A DNA stretch of 64,000 bases from Prostheceraeus crozeri (lineage: Eukaryota; Platyhelminthes; Polycladida; Euryleptidae): positions 1 through 64,000 of the forward strand of contig CAJQUW010005701.1 in the NCBI GenBank assembly GCA_907163375.1, read 5' to 3'. The position numbers and the translations under genes were made by a program. The notes under the pieces were generated by a model. It worked only from the letters and a program-made list of their open reading frames with translations, had not been told where the DNA came from and searched no databases. Position 1 is the stretch's first letter. The number at the start of each line of letters is the position of its first letter. This document shows, piece after piece, positions 29,191 through 41,481 of the stretch.

Positions 29191-30469
29191 TCAGCGATAT
29201 TTGTGGAGCTATGTACTTTGTCTACTTTTACGGTTATTATTGTGAATCCCTTTCTTTTCGTTCACCGTGCGATTTAGTTAGTAATAATAATAAGTGTTAA
29301 TTGAATAAAAACACAAGATGTGACTAAAATTTATTGAGACTTTCATGAGAGAAGATGAAATAACGTATCTACGGTATAAAATTCGATGTGTCGTAGTAAA
29401 GTAGCGTTCAAGCAATTATCTGACAAAAATTTCAGTCTCTCCGATTGACATACCACGTGATTATCAGTTGGTCCATCTCGTTCATACCGTTCATTTCATA
29501 AGTAATTTTGAATTTGCTTTGACTACGCAGTTACCTATCTAAATAATTGAGTCATCGCTTCTTTCACATGTCTAAATATTTCAGTGTAAGATATTACGAA
29601 CCAGAATGTCACTGCAATTTGGAGTATTCTCGGGTTACAAGCTTACATGGCTGAACAGCACCGATACGTTTCCTCTTTGACATAATGGCAATTGTATGAA
29701 GGTATACTTGTGTAAATCTATGTTTAATAGATGGAACAGCACTACAGTATGAAAGATCAATCCTACAGCAGGCCTACAGTTCTTTGTCATACAATTAAGT
29801 TAAATTGTCGCTACTTTAATCATAAGAATTAGGACCATTATGAACGTCAAGCGTTTGACAGTATGGATAAAAATAGCTTAGGGTGAAGCATTCTCACTAG
29901 ATCATTTCGGGCAATCATGTGTGAAGGTATTTTTAAGGTATGTTTAAAGGTAGAAATGAACGTGAGCATTCAACTCTCGTTCATCTCCGAAATATGCGAA
30001 CTGCGTTCAGTTTAAGCTCAATTTTGAAAAAATGAACGTCATTCAGCTCAATTTCACGAAATCGTGAGCTAGTTCAATTGAACGGCGTTCAGTCACATTC
30101 TGAGGACAAGTAAAGAAATATACAGGAAAAATAGAGACAGCGATGCTTAATGACCGGCTTAGTTGTTCGAGTGTAAACCTCCTTGTCAAATCTGCTGAAC
30201 TCATGATGAAGCCATATTGCTCATAGACTTTGGGTGTAATATGTAACTTCATCATCCATTTTCACTAACAGGCATACTGTACTTGTTAGCGACGTCTGAG
30301 TGCTTCTCTTTTCAATTTCGTAATAAGCAAGTGTGTTTTACTCTGTTTTTGATATGCTGCAAGTGAAATTCAGCTGCAGAGACGGTCATAAGCTGCTCCC
30401 TTGCGATACTTATTCAATAGGACATTGACAAATGGTACAATTGTCGATTACCATTGCTTTCTATTGCAG

Positions 30470-30656
30470 AGAAATTCTTCTTAACTATGCTGCTTGCCAT
30501 CCTGAGACCGGTTACATGCAGGGCATGTCCGACTTACTTGCGCCTATTCTTGCCGAAGTGAGAAATCAGTCAGACGCTTATTGGTGCTTCGAGGGTTTGA
30601 TGCAGAAGACCATCTTCGTCAGTTCTCCAAAAGACGCTGATATGGATCTGCAATTG
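30470..30656 (+). CDS. TBC1D16: TBC1D16 exon: Gln-finger block
   Basis: The acceptor TTTCTATTGCAG precedes 30,470 and the donor GTAAGT begins at 30,657. One base completes the split Lys codon, then 62 codons: EILLNYAACHPETGYMQGMSD and onward to QKTIFVSSPKDADMDLQL. GYMQGMSD carries the glutamine finger (YxQ) that stabilises GTP hydrolysis by the Rab. LAPILAEV and AYWCFEGLMQ are hallmark TBC blocks and match TBC1D16 rather than other TBC proteins. The exon ends in phase 0. Confidence 0.95.
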
Positions 30657-32363
30657 GTAAGTACGAGTAATGCAACACAAAGGACGACTTTAATTGAAAC
30701 GGTAAACATGGATATCTGTAGAACTCAGGCATTTAGAAAAGTGATCTAACATCACTTTCTTGAGAGGGAACTGTTCCAAAATCCATTGCTAGGAGCTGGA
30801 CCGTGAAATTGAGTCTTAGGAATAAACAAGAAGGCATCAGAAGTGAAAGTACGAGTGTGCACTTCTGCATGAGTGTGAACATGTCGGTGTCAGGAAAGCC
30901 CACGATGACAAACACTAGCGTCAAAACTTCATAATGCATCGCTCTTTAACATGATACCGGAGCGGAAATGATCATTCTCTGAAACCTCGGTCAACTAACG
31001 ATTATTCAATAATCATGCTACGCAAGCCTAGTAGAACAAGGATCGATGACCAGATAGTGAACGACCACAGATGAGCGGATGACAATGCTTGTGGAGACCG
31101 AGAGGACCTATTGAGGCACTGGAGGTAGAAGACGGAATGGTAGGTCTGAGTTTGACTGCGCCAATATCAAAATAATTACGACAGGTCAATTATGGTGACA
31201 TAAATGCACTCGTATTCGAGAAACACACTCCCTTGAATTTCTGCACAACCTTGATTTTAATAAAGAAAAAACAAGATTTTTCTCAACGCTTCGGGTCCAC
31301 ACCCTTCTTCACAGAGTTAAAACATGCTTTTTTGGCTTTATGGAACCGAAAGTTTGTTTGCGGATTTAGAATCAATGAGAAGCAGCGGAAATGTATCGCT
31401 GGTAGCAACTCCTGCACGTTTCATGGACGATCCACACTTTAAATGACCTCAGAATATCAGAGACGTTGCAGACACAACCTTGTAATTCGGCCCAACCGTG
31501 CGTAGGCAGGAATTTCTCGAGAAATAGATTATGTTAGCTATGGTGGAAGCACAGAGATGAATTGCCTTGTCTGCGTGCTTGTGTCTAGAGATGATTTTAC
31601 TCAATACTGATGGTCACGGTCAGAACTAGTCTCGAGGGGCAAGAAGATTAATTTTCTATCGGACATAATGCAAATTATTCTGCCTGTCTTCTGATTCTTC
31701 AAATTATTCAAGTCTGAATTCTGACGACCTAGAACATTGACACCAAATTAAACGTACACAGTCAGTAAATTTAGAGCGGTTTGAATAATATTTCCATTTG
31801 ACGAATTTATCACTAAGGAAAACTGAGTTAAAAATATGTACTTTTCATTGACAAATGTGCCTGAAATCTGACTGTTGAAGTTCGTGTGTTCCCTGATAAG
31901 AGCTGCTTCTGCAATGCCCGAGCTTGGTCAATCACACAAGCCAAAGAGAGACGAATATCTATGCCAATCTATGTTGCTTGTTTCCGTTGCATACAGCGGC
32001 TGGGATATAGGATTACATCCCCCGTAGACTAACCCATACGCAAATGAATCTATCTCTGTGGTTGGAAGGAACTGAGGCGCGCGGAAGAGCGAGAACCAGA
32101 TGTCTGGCTAACAATTTGACGCTGGTTGAGCTGCTGGACGTTACTCAGGATTGTGATCACTGGCGCACGTTTCCTTCTAACGATCACCAGGAGTCGGCAG
32201 GACTCGCAGGCGCTAGTTTCACAGGTCTATTGTAGAACTTTGCGACGTTTTAGTTTACAGTGCCTTGTTTTAAACGTGAGGTTTAAATTACTTCCGCAGG
32301 TTTGCGAGTGACTTTTCGACTTACCCTGGAGAAAGATGTGTAGAAGCGTTATCTCATTTGCAG
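30657..32363 (+). other. TBC1D16 intron
   Basis: GTAAGT...TTTGCAG intron of about 1.7 kb, containing the retroelement-tail repeat at 31,207-31,315. No gene within. Confidence 0.85.
31207..31315 (-). repeat. Retroelement tail-like repeat, minus orientation
   Basis: In reverse complement: GAAGAAGGGTGTGGACCCGA, AGCGTTGAGAAAAATC, a T-rich stretch, then AGAAATTCAAGGGAGTGTGT. The same blocks, in the same order, as 22,565-22,672. Confidence 0.6.
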
Positions 32364-32461
32364 GGCTATTTACGAGAATTGATGACTCTGACAGTTCCTG
32401 AATTCTCTACGCATTTGGAGAGCCTCGGTGATGATGCAACTGATTTACTCTTTTGTCACAG
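32364..32461 (+). CDS. TBC1D16: TBC1D16 exon
   Basis: The acceptor CATTTGCAG precedes 32,364; the donor GTGAGT begins at 32,462. It encodes GYLRELMTLTVPEFSTHLES then LGDDATDLLFCHR, ending with two bases (AG) of an Arg codon completed by the next exon. It corresponds to the YLRELLRL...LFCHRW segment of vertebrate TBC1D16. Confidence 0.93.
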
Positions 32462-32562
32462 GTGAGTAAAATGACGCCGTTATCATTTTCATGGAACACG
32501 CAAAGTGAATGAATTGTTTACCAACATGTGGTTGATGTTGAGTAGGTAATTATCCGTAAAAG

Positions 32563-33356
32563 CAATGATCGGCAATGATAAAATGATATCATTTCATTTT
32601 TAAAAAATGATGTAATATGATATAATCAAAAATTTTTGTTCCATTATATTTTCTTATCATTGATTCTTCGCATTTTGTATTGAAACACATTTGGTCTCTT
32701 TCGTTTGTTCTACCCATGTCCTTCTGCACTGGTTGATTATGTAGCGAAAAGCAACAGGCTATTGTCTGTCAGTCTGTCTATCACGCAAATTGTCAAACAA
32801 CTCATTAATAACACTGTCTTGATGTTTTGAAGTCTTGACTGTAATCTTATCCTTTTTTCGTACTTTAGATACTGTTGGCCTAACCAACTGCATTGACCAA
32901 CTGCTGTTGACCTTCTTAGTGCACTGAGGCAGCGACTGCGTCGCGAAACGTTTGCCGTGTAAATATTTTTAGCAACTAGTTTTTATTAAAGCCGTTGCTA
33001 AGGGGAGTGCTGTATAATTTTTTTCTCATCCTCATCATGAACACCCTCCCGTATAAGGCTATCAACTAACTGCATATTGTAGATATATTTGTAATTCGAG
33101 TGTAGAAAGTTCAAATCAAAACTTGCGATGTCTAATGTATAGGCGCATATGCATATATTCGGTCTTCCATTGTTTGGAATGTATCGATGCTGCATGCATG
33201 GTAGCAGTGTAAATCGAAAAATTCATATGACTAGATCTATTTGCGGTGTAGGCATACGTATATTTCACTAAAAAATGGTGCATTTTCATTATAAAAAATA
33301 AAATGATATCATTCTACATCATTTTGAAAATAAAATGATGTCATTGCCGATCATAG
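32563..33356. mobile_element. Non-autonomous hAT-like element
   Basis: Ends CAATGATCGGCAATGA and, in reverse complement, CTATGATCGGCAATGA; the inverted repeats continue for about 50 bp with ATGATATCATTT words. Flanks CGTAAAAG and ATTAAAAG share six of eight bases, suggesting a worn 8-bp target-site duplication. The element is 794 bp with no transposase. Inside, near 32,925-32,960, is a GCGAC-TGC-GTCGC hairpin followed by GAAACG, recalling the tail motif at 22,565. Confidence 0.75.
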
Positions 33357-34479
33357 ATTAAAAGTATGAAACAAAATGAAATATATATAGTGATGATGGC
33401 GAGTCTAGAACAGAAAGCAGTTTTCGATGAAGTGTAATCCCCTTTTAATAGACTTAAGATGCCATCATATTAGAGAGCTGAGATTTCACTATTTAGCATA
33501 GAAAGAGGTTCAAATTGAGAATCCCGTAATTTATTCAAACGTTGATCATGAATGACGGAAAACAGCATATTTCTTCTATCAAGATATCTATCAAAACAAT
33601 AAATTTCTCAAACGTTTCGCCTTGGCTTGAACACGGAATAAAATACATGTGGTGTATTAATGTGATAATGACATGTGTGATGAATAATGATCACCAATGT
33701 TCATCTTAAGGCTCTTCACCTCTAGTATGTTACATGCCACGTGTAGAGTTGTATCACTGCTTGCAGGAATTTCTAATTTGATGTTCAGATTGCGTTATAA
33801 GGTTGTCAGTTATTGAATCAGGTCAGTTCCATCTTTGAAATAAATTCTGGCTGTGACAGAAGTTGCACACACTAAGTTCCTTCTTAAAATCACAAAGTTC
33901 GCTTTCTATGCTAAAATGGAATGTATCAACATCTATGAACTGAAATGTGTAACTACTACAGTACAGTTTAGAAAGTAATGATAGGAGGAGAATTACAAAA
34001 TCTCATATTACCATTGCTACAAGAGCATTTGTTTCGAACCTGGTGTATCTTAACTGAAAATAACGTTGAACACAATAAAGATGTGATTTGACATTTTAGC
34101 TCTCAGTGCGATAGACTTTGACTTAGTATTGCTTCATATTTGTACACTTAGACGCCCGTATGGGTATTAAATCTACCAGATGTATGCGATACATTGTACT
34201 GTACGGTATTTCACTGTCTTCTAAATCCGCGAATAAGAAATGTTGTAGGAAAACACTTTTTATTTTGCTCATCGGGGAGGACAAAATAAATTTTCATTGA
34301 AATGTGGGTGGTGCAAATGCAGATGTCCCCAGAAGTGAATTGAGATGTATTTACAAGGTCATGCACTGTATTTTCACGATAAATATCGTAGGAAGTGTGA
34401 TCAATACTGCTTGAATAGACATGCACAAATATATGGCAGAATTGACGTCTATAGCGACTTTGAATCATGAAGACATACA

Positions 34480-34990
34480 GAATCATCGTCAGTCGCTAGA
34501 GAGGACCGATTGCCCTCAAATAATTCAGCAACTGGGTGGCGGAAATTTGGAAGGGGTCCGGGTGGATGGTATGGAAACTGGCATAATGCTGCACATCCCA
34601 TCTTGAGCACTTGATAAGGTTGTGCTCCAAGCCTCCTCTTCGCCACATTCATCGCAGATTGCCTCCTCTGCTCAGCCGATACGATGGCGATACTTCTTGA
34701 GAAGAAGAGAATGCCCTGTCCTGTATCTTACAAGTTCCGTGCGTTCTGATCTACTGAAGCTGATTTCTTCTTGATTGATGTACTTCCAATGGTTGTTATT
34801 CTTCTTCCATTAATTGGCAAGGCTTCTTCGTATTTTTGTTTTCACTGTGTCGATATCGATAGGAATGTATTTCTGGTCTAGATTAGTGGCATCTTTTGCA
34901 GCCGTGCCTGCGATCTCATTCAAATGTACAGCAATATGACTGGGGACCCGTTGAATGAGAACGTTCTTATTTGCTGTTTTCTGCAGGCTG
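34480..34990 (-). mobile_element. LINE fragment: RNase H end and zinc-knuckle region of ORF2
   Basis: On the minus strand the order is RVPSHIAVHLNEIAGTAAKD (the end of an RNase H domain, with the PSH...NE...A pattern), then VRYRTGHSLLLKKYRHRIG, CDECGEEEA and, in another frame, EHNLIKCSRWDVQH. The 'RTGH...R.G...C..C...E.H.L..C' pattern ends ORF2 of RNase-H-bearing LINEs (I/Jockey/R1 group). At least one in-frame stop follows the RHRIG block and one frame change lies between CDEC and EHNLIKC, so it is dead. The exact clade is not settled. Confidence 0.75.
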
Positions 34991-35681
34991 TTCCGAGCTT
35001 GGGGGCTTAATCAGGTGATTTGGATGACCACTACGTTGGCCTCGGCAGCCGATCAATCGAGAATGCTTGCCTGCTGGAAACTGCAACATTTCAAGGCAAA
35101 TTTCAAAGAAAGCAAAGCTGATTCAAATAATGTAGGATTTGATTTCGAAGATGCGTGTAGTTAGGTTGATTTCAAAATTTCCTTGGCATGATTTCAAAGA
35201 TATTGTAGATTTCTTCAAAGAGATAATATTATTTGGGATAGAAACTATACTAAATTCAAGGATTTTTTACTGATGTCATCAACACGACATTCGAGGGATT
35301 GCTCTTAAGTATTTGCATTTTCTTGCTCATCTGGGTTCATGGAATATCTATTATCTATGCTCTGCGTTGTCAGCCATTGCGTGTGGGACTCCGGTGGTCT
35401 TGGTTTGAATGTTAAGGTCAGTGGTCGAAGCACAACTAAGCGAGTACTTGTTGAATGACAACTAACTGACTTTCCACAGGAGCATGTCTTACAGTATGTC
35501 TTTTTCGCATCATATTCCATCAAGGACATGGGACGCATCATGGACATGCGTTGTCATGACAGCGGTGCATAAACTTATAATGTACTTCGCAGATGTTCTC
35601 GGTTAATCTTATTGTCTCTTTATATATGAAAGCATTTTGATAAAATAACTTAATGGATCGCCTCCGGCAAAAATCTACAAC

Positions 35682-36543
35682 CAGTGTTGAATCCGGGTCG
35701 TATCCGCAAGGTCCTCCGGGTCGATGGACACGGCCTCCGGGTCGATGGACACGGAATGGAAATTTTCTATATAGTCGCTCTCTTGTGGCTCTAATATTAC
35801 ATGGCCTTTGGCCCTATAATAAATTTGTAAGTAGGCCTAAGCCTACATGTAAGCTTACAACTATAAGCCTACTGAATGTGATAAAGCTACCGCGCGATGA
35901 GCTTTTAGAAATTAGCCATCTATCATCTTAGAACGATTTAGAAATCATAATTCAAATTATTACCGCATATCATATTTCAGTTTTGACATTTGGCAACCAT
36001 GCACTGCCTTGGTATGCTATAGCTACACGTGCATGCAAGTTTAATGGTCTATGACGTTTGCCTATATATTTACCCGTAAACTAGGCTGTAGCCTATAGCT
36101 ATGTTTACGTGTACATGCATACAGGTTATGTCGGGCGACTAGAACTACATCTAGATATTTAGCTTACCAATGCCCTGTATGGTTGCCAAATGGCAAACTA
36201 AAAGATGACATACGGTAATAATTTAAATCATGATTTCGAAATCTTTGACTGTGGGCCTAGAAAATAATTGGAAACCTACATGCTGCAGAGTTATAGCCTA
36301 AACAATTGCGACGTGGCCCTACGGAATGCATAGTCACGTTTTTTAGGCCGTATGCCTATAGTCTAGCTACCGATGCATCAGGATGTATCGCTTATAGGCT
36401 TGCACTTGTTTGAGGATCCACCCTTTGTATAGGCATAGGCCTACTTTTTTTAGATATGGAAATGTGGAAAATATTTCCTGGTCCGCGGGTCTGCCTGACC
36501 CGAAGTCTGCGGGTCGCCCATTCCCCTGCGGGATTCAACCATG
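35682..36543. mobile_element. Non-autonomous hAT-like element rich in TAGGCCTA words
   Basis: Left end CAGTGTTGAATCCGGGTCG; right end in reverse complement CATGGTTGAATCCCGCAGGG. Flanks TCTACAAC and TCTGCAAT agree at six of eight bases. The interior is dense in GTAGGCCTA/TAGCCTATAG words, and the left end contains CCTCCGGGTCGATGGACACG twice in tandem. 862 bp, no transposase. Confidence 0.7.
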
Positions 36544-36819
36544 TCTGCAATTATTTCATGTTTCAGTAATTTGCTTCTTCCAAAGATCTAGCAATCGGTA
36601 CATAGCCGAGGGACTGAAATTGCCATCAACAAACAGCTGTTGTCCATTTTGGTCTCACTAACTTAAACAAAACGAAAAGTCGGATTTCTGTGGTTTGGAC
36701 GATCTGAATGTCGTTTGAAGTTTTGCAGAAAAGTTGGCATCAGTGGATGCATCTTTATACTGCATTTCATTGTTTGATCATTGTCCAAAAATTTGAATAT
36801 ATTCTGTCTACTTAAACAG

Positions 36820-37048
36820 ATGGATATTGCTTTGCTTCAAACGGGAATTCGGAGAAAAGGAAGCTTTGCGTCTTTGGGAAGCTTGTTGGGCGCATTACCA
36901 AACGGACTATTTCCACCTCTTCGTCTGTGTGGCCATCGTAGAAGTGTACGGCGGAGATGTTATGCGAGATCGACTGTCTTCTGATGAGATGTTGCTCTAT
37001 TTTGCCTCCCTAGCAATGCACATGGATGTCAATCTTGTTCTGATGCAG
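36820..37048 (+). CDS. TBC1D16: TBC1D16 exon: second half of the TBC domain
   Basis: The acceptor CTTAAACAG precedes 36,820; the donor GTGAGA begins at 37,049. One base completes Arg, then 76 codons: WILLCFKREFGEKEALRLWE, ACWAHYQTDYFHLFVCVAIV and onward to LYFASLAMHMDVNLVLMQ. The LWEACWAHYQTDYFHLF stretch is nearly identical to vertebrate TBC1D16 and settles the orthology. Ends in phase 0. Confidence 0.96.
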
Positions 37049-39778
37049 GTGAGAAACGAAGTCGCTGACTGTCGAACATGATATTATAAGAAATATTTCG
37101 ATCCCAAATATCCGATGCAGCGTGTGAGCCTGTCAGAGACCGTTGCGGGTTTACTTGTTGAATCGAATATATTCGACATATCGATCTACAATGTACATGT
37201 ACAACTTTTCAAACACAGAATTTAAGTTCAAGGCACAAAAACAACCAGAGGTGCCACCAGTTATAAAAACGATAAAAGAAAAAACTAATATAAATGTCGA
37301 TTGAAAACATCCTTACAATGCAACGCAGCTACGCGAGCAAGTGCGTTCCGCTACTAATGTTGCAGAGTGCAGTCATGTCAGTCAGTTTCATTGTCTTGAT
37401 TAAAATTCTATTGAGCTCGAATTGCCTGTATTATCTCATAATCTATTCGAGTGCTGCCGCTGGTCAGAACAGAAGGACATCTACTTTCTTGTGTCTGTTA
37501 TGCTGATGACTATGTCTTATCTTATAAAGCGAACGTAGTCACCATCAAATTAGACTTTGAGATATCGCTTAACATAGAGTATCCACGTGATCAATCAAAC
37601 TCAATATAAAACATACAATATAGAAACCAGTAACCGATGAGTCGCTGACAAGGTTGGACTTTGGGTTAAGTGATAAAAAACTTGGGTCTGCTGCACTATT
37701 AATGCTGCATAATGGGACCTACACAAATCAAGTTATAAAATTGATACTTCGATTTGACTCTTAGGAGAACTACATGATAAGAGCATGAGGTTCTGATCTT
37801 TTAATCAAAATGCCACTCATTTCACGGAATATTTCAAAAATGAAATAGTTGTGATGATTGGATGTTACATTTTGGGTTTGAGAATGCCGCGCATTGAAAG
37901 TTCGTACATATTTTATTTGCTGTAAGCTTACATGCATTTTGCTGCACCTGTGTATATTGAATTTTTATATATTTCATATATTTTTTATCTCCACACCCTT
38001 AAACTCTCTGCGATAGCCGACATTTATGAATTCAGTCCAATATCGTATTCTAAATATGTTTAACTATTCACTCACTACGCAGCTATGTTATTTATTAAGT
38101 CTGTTTGTATTTCTGATTGATAAAAAGAAAGCAATTGCTTTGTTATGAGAAATGTGCAATTCAATTATAACTAAATCAAAAATCTTCAATTAGTCAGTAT
38201 ATCAGTGTAGGCTAAAATAAATGAAAGCTTTTATAACGTAATACAACTGCTTAGGCCACTAATCACAGTTATTGCAATAAAATATCGTTTCATAACTAAT
38301 ACCACACTTCTCATGGGCCCAATAGGAATTTTGGCCTATAGAAGAATCTTCATGTCAGCACAAAATACAAAGAATGCACTTCGCTTACTTGATTCTACTC
38401 ATTAATTGGTGTTTTGACCCACGTTTTTGCCCAAACTGACTGACGTGTAAGGCCGGCTGGCACTCCAGGCCAATCTGAAAATTTTTTGATATCTGTCAGG
38501 CTCAGACTCCAGCTAAATTAATAGGCGCTTCAGAGAGACTATGCTAAAATCCCTGAAGCCGGAAATTAGCAATAAGGATGAGAGACGGGGACTTGAGAGG
38601 ACGGAGGATGAGAGATGAAAGTAGCAATGCTCTCAACATTGATATTTTGAGTTCGAGTATTTGAATTTTTGTACCATGTTAGATCGCAGGCCATTATACA
38701 TCGAGGAAAATATGGAAGAATAAAATAACAATGTATGAAGCTATTTCAAAATTGAAGTATGAAATATGAATGTAGGTACAATCGTGCTATGGATATACAC
38801 AATCGGAAAAGAAAAACCCATAAAAAATTTAAGATGGTGCTGAATATATGAATATTTAACTGATGTTTCGAGGTAGTGACTAAACGCCGCGGCTCATTTA
38901 TGCTTTTGAGCACTAATCTAGTGTCAAGTAATGATAACGAATCCAGTTCGATTTTTTATCATTAGTCCATGTTTTTTAACATTTAAAAACTTTCATTAAC
39001 TTTGATCACATTCAAAATTGTAGTTGAACTTCCAAGAAACCAAGTCACCCTTCATATTAACGTTATTGGTGAAACGGTATCTATAAAGCTGTCGTTGGGA
39101 TGGGGCATAAACTGTGGTGTAGTTTCACAAGCAAAAACACGAAAAATTGAAAATCATGAAACATTAAAAAACACTTATAACATCACAGAATGAAAAACAT
39201 GGTTTTTCAACACGACCATGAGGGCGGTGACATTGAAAGATTTCTCGCTTACTTCTCTTTACGCTTTGTGAGCATCCTCAGAACGAATGGAAAACACCTA
39301 CGTCCCTCTATTCCCAAACATAAAACTTTTTATGTTTATGCACCTAATAATATATCCTTAGAATTGATACCTTATCCAGTCAACAGTTTTACTAAAATAT
39401 CTAAATTATCAAATTACAGTTTTCTGAACGAAGAGAACCCCTAGTTGCAGGAATAACAAAACTACCGCATGAAACTGACGAGAGCTCAAGAATATATTAC
39501 ATGCAATTTCTCTCATCTCTGTCTAACAATTTCTTATTTTTCGCAGACAAATGTTCAATTCAAATAAACGTTTTGGTCCTTGGCAGTTGTCGTGTCGACG
39601 CTGCGTATCGTGCGATAGGGACTCTTAAGTGCTCCTCGGAACGGTCCGAACTAGCGCCTTAGACTGACAAAGAAATTTAATGATTAAACTGCTCAAGTCA
39701 TTTTTCTATTCAGCATTCCTTCATGAATCTCATACTTTTTTATAAAGACGTAATAGCAAGTGTTAGTATTAGTACGTA

Positions 39779-39813
39779 TTAGTAAGTAATATGTCTCTCA
39801 TATTACTTACTAA
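39779..39813. repeat. Perfect 15-bp hairpin
   Basis: Arms TTAGTAAGTAATATG and CATATTACTTACTAA separated by TCTCT. Inside an intron; probably a chance or slippage hairpin, or a small MITE core. Confidence 0.8.
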
Positions 39814-40928
39814 CTTCGGTAATTGTAAGCATATTTTCAGATAAATATGTGTATAAGAGCTCATTGCCGGGAAATGACCACTGATGCGTCGTCTTGAATG
39901 AGTTGATAGTGTAATCATATCAAATTTCCCGAGCATTTCAATACTACATTAAGAATAATTGTGATACTTAACTTACTCAAGGACTGTGATTGAGGTAACC
40001 TGCTGGTTGAAAAGAATGATTGTCTTAAATGCTAGAGTTTTGATTGATGTTTTGATGAGCTACTTTCAAATGGCTCACGGCACTCTCTCGCCTTAAGTAT
40101 CAAATACTAAAGACTAAATGTAAGAAGTAGCATAAAAGTGCTGGTCTGAACAGAATGTTACATTTATTTGATGGTATGACCATCATTCTACTGAATTACA
40201 AACCTTCATTAGCCGGATTAGAATTTGTATTTTCAATTGAATGAATACTGAAAATATCCAGGCTTGAAATGAATTTTGAGCCATGCCATTGTCACAAAGC
40301 TAGGTTTCAGAAAGCATTTCATTCTAATCATCAGGAAGAGGAGGAGCATAACTGATTTTGCTTCTCTTGGAAGATGATGCGCCGTGCGCAATTGAAAGCA
40401 CTCAGACAACTAAAGTTGTTTTTTTTCTGCCAGGAATGGGGCCTCCTGAAGATGATCCTAGAAAATTGTCGTAAGATTAACGCATATTTTATGAAGCAAA
40501 TATCATATTTGATTATGTAGAATTCAGATTATCAAATGAATCTATTTAATATGATATGTTTAGCACTCTATCACATATCCTTAATTGGATTTTCATTAAA
40601 TGTTTTGATTGATGAAATTATACTGATGCTGCTGCAATAGATCGGGTTCGATGAAAAATCCTCTGTTATAGCTCATTCTCGATTATGTTGAGAGGAGGAT
40701 AACCATTGGTCGTCAGCTACTTTTATTTGAAAACTCCGAATTTGATGAGAGTGCGGTGCATCTCTTGCAACTACGCTGCCATGATCATGTGTGATGAAAA
40801 ACACTGCCTTCTATTGGTTCTTGATATTATCGTTTTAAGGCATTTATGTCTTTAGCCATCTCGGTTCTATAGTTACAAGTCGCATACTTTTTTTACTAAT
40901 AATTTTACTTTTTGATTCTTTGTACAAT

Positions 40929-41100
40929 AGTCTCTTTAGCACACTGGTTAATCGCCTGCCTGGCGATCATTTGGTCCAGAGGTCGAGCCCCGAAGGTGTC
41001 AATGGATGTCGGTTGCAATGACATTTGGAATAAAAGCACCAAGCGTTCCAGGTTAAGTCAGACAACTTCAACTTTGAACCTCTGCTGAAGGACACCTTTT
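40929..41100 (+). repeat. tRNA-derived SINE in the last TBC1D16 intron
   Basis: TAGTCTCTTTAGCACACTGG (A box TAGCACACTGG), then CCAGAGGTCGAGCCCC (B-box region) and AATGACATTTGGAATAAAAG. Diverged member of the family at 22,836 and 25,181. Confidence 0.75.
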
Positions 41101-41283
41101 GTGCATGGACTAGTCCTCTGTCATGAAGCTTTGATTTAAATAGAATATTAACTACGTGTATACATGTCGGTCAGTGTGCACTTTGTTTAATGAAATCAAT
41201 GTTGAATGTTATGCTTCTCTTTTTGTGCATTTTTATCTGCTTGAACTTCATCATTCACTGTCATGAGCTACTCTCTCTTGCAG

Positions 41284-41481
41284 GCTCGATGGACGTTGTA
41301 TAAATTTCGCTCTCGCGCTACGATTCCGTGTACTCTGTCAGAGTTGTGTTTACTTTGTGGTCCTGGAATGTGGGATTCTCGGCACGTTCCTGCTGTACAA
41401 TGTGTTGGACATCCAGATGACACCGTTTGTCCTCATCAACCTTCCAAATCCTCCCCCTCCAGTCCTGTGCTAGTTTCGTGA
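41284..41481 (+). CDS. TBC1D16: TBC1D16 last coding exon
   Basis: The acceptor CTCTCTTGCAG precedes 41,284; the stop TGA ends at 41,481. It encodes ARWTLYKFRSRATIPCTLSE, LCLLCGPGMWDSRHVPAVQC, VGHPDDTVCPHQPSKSSPSS and PVLVS. It matches the C-terminal LCKLCGSGMWDSGSMPAVECTGH region of vertebrate TBC1D16 with its conserved Cys residues, and the tail is shorter than in vertebrates. Together the five exons give 331 codons plus the stop, with phases that agree at every junction. Confidence 0.95.
   Translation, partial: ARWTLYKFRSRATIPCTLSELCLLCGPGMWDSRHVPAVQCVGHPDDTVCPHQPSKSSPSSPVLVS

Larger units (their letters stand above)
28020..30469 (+). other. TBC1D16 intron with two SINE pieces
   Basis: GTGAGT...TATTGCAG intron. 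It holds a tRNA-derived SINE at 28,215-28,400 and a SINE head at 29,131-29,190, both listed. A patch near 29,960-30,095 is rich in GAACG/CGTTC words and may be a worn DNA transposon. Nothing else was recognised. Confidence 0.8.
32462..36819 (+). other. TBC1D16 intron with three transposable elements
   Basis: A 4.4-kb GTGAGT...AAACAG intron. It holds hAT-like elements at 32,563-33,356 and 35,682-36,543 and a LINE fragment at about 34,480-34,990. The rest (33,365-34,470 and 35,000-35,670) shows nothing I can name. Confidence 0.85.
37049..41283 (+). other. TBC1D16 intron
   Basis: A 4.2-kb GTGAGA...TTGCAG intron. It contains a short perfect inverted repeat (39,779-39,813) and a SINE (40,929-41,100). 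Otherwise there are no recognised features; the frames at 39,002 and 39,190 lack support. Confidence 0.85.

Noticed and set aside
39002-39444. Two adjacent short frames in the last intron
   Set aside because: No splice sites in phase, no motif, and located in an intron of TBC1D16.
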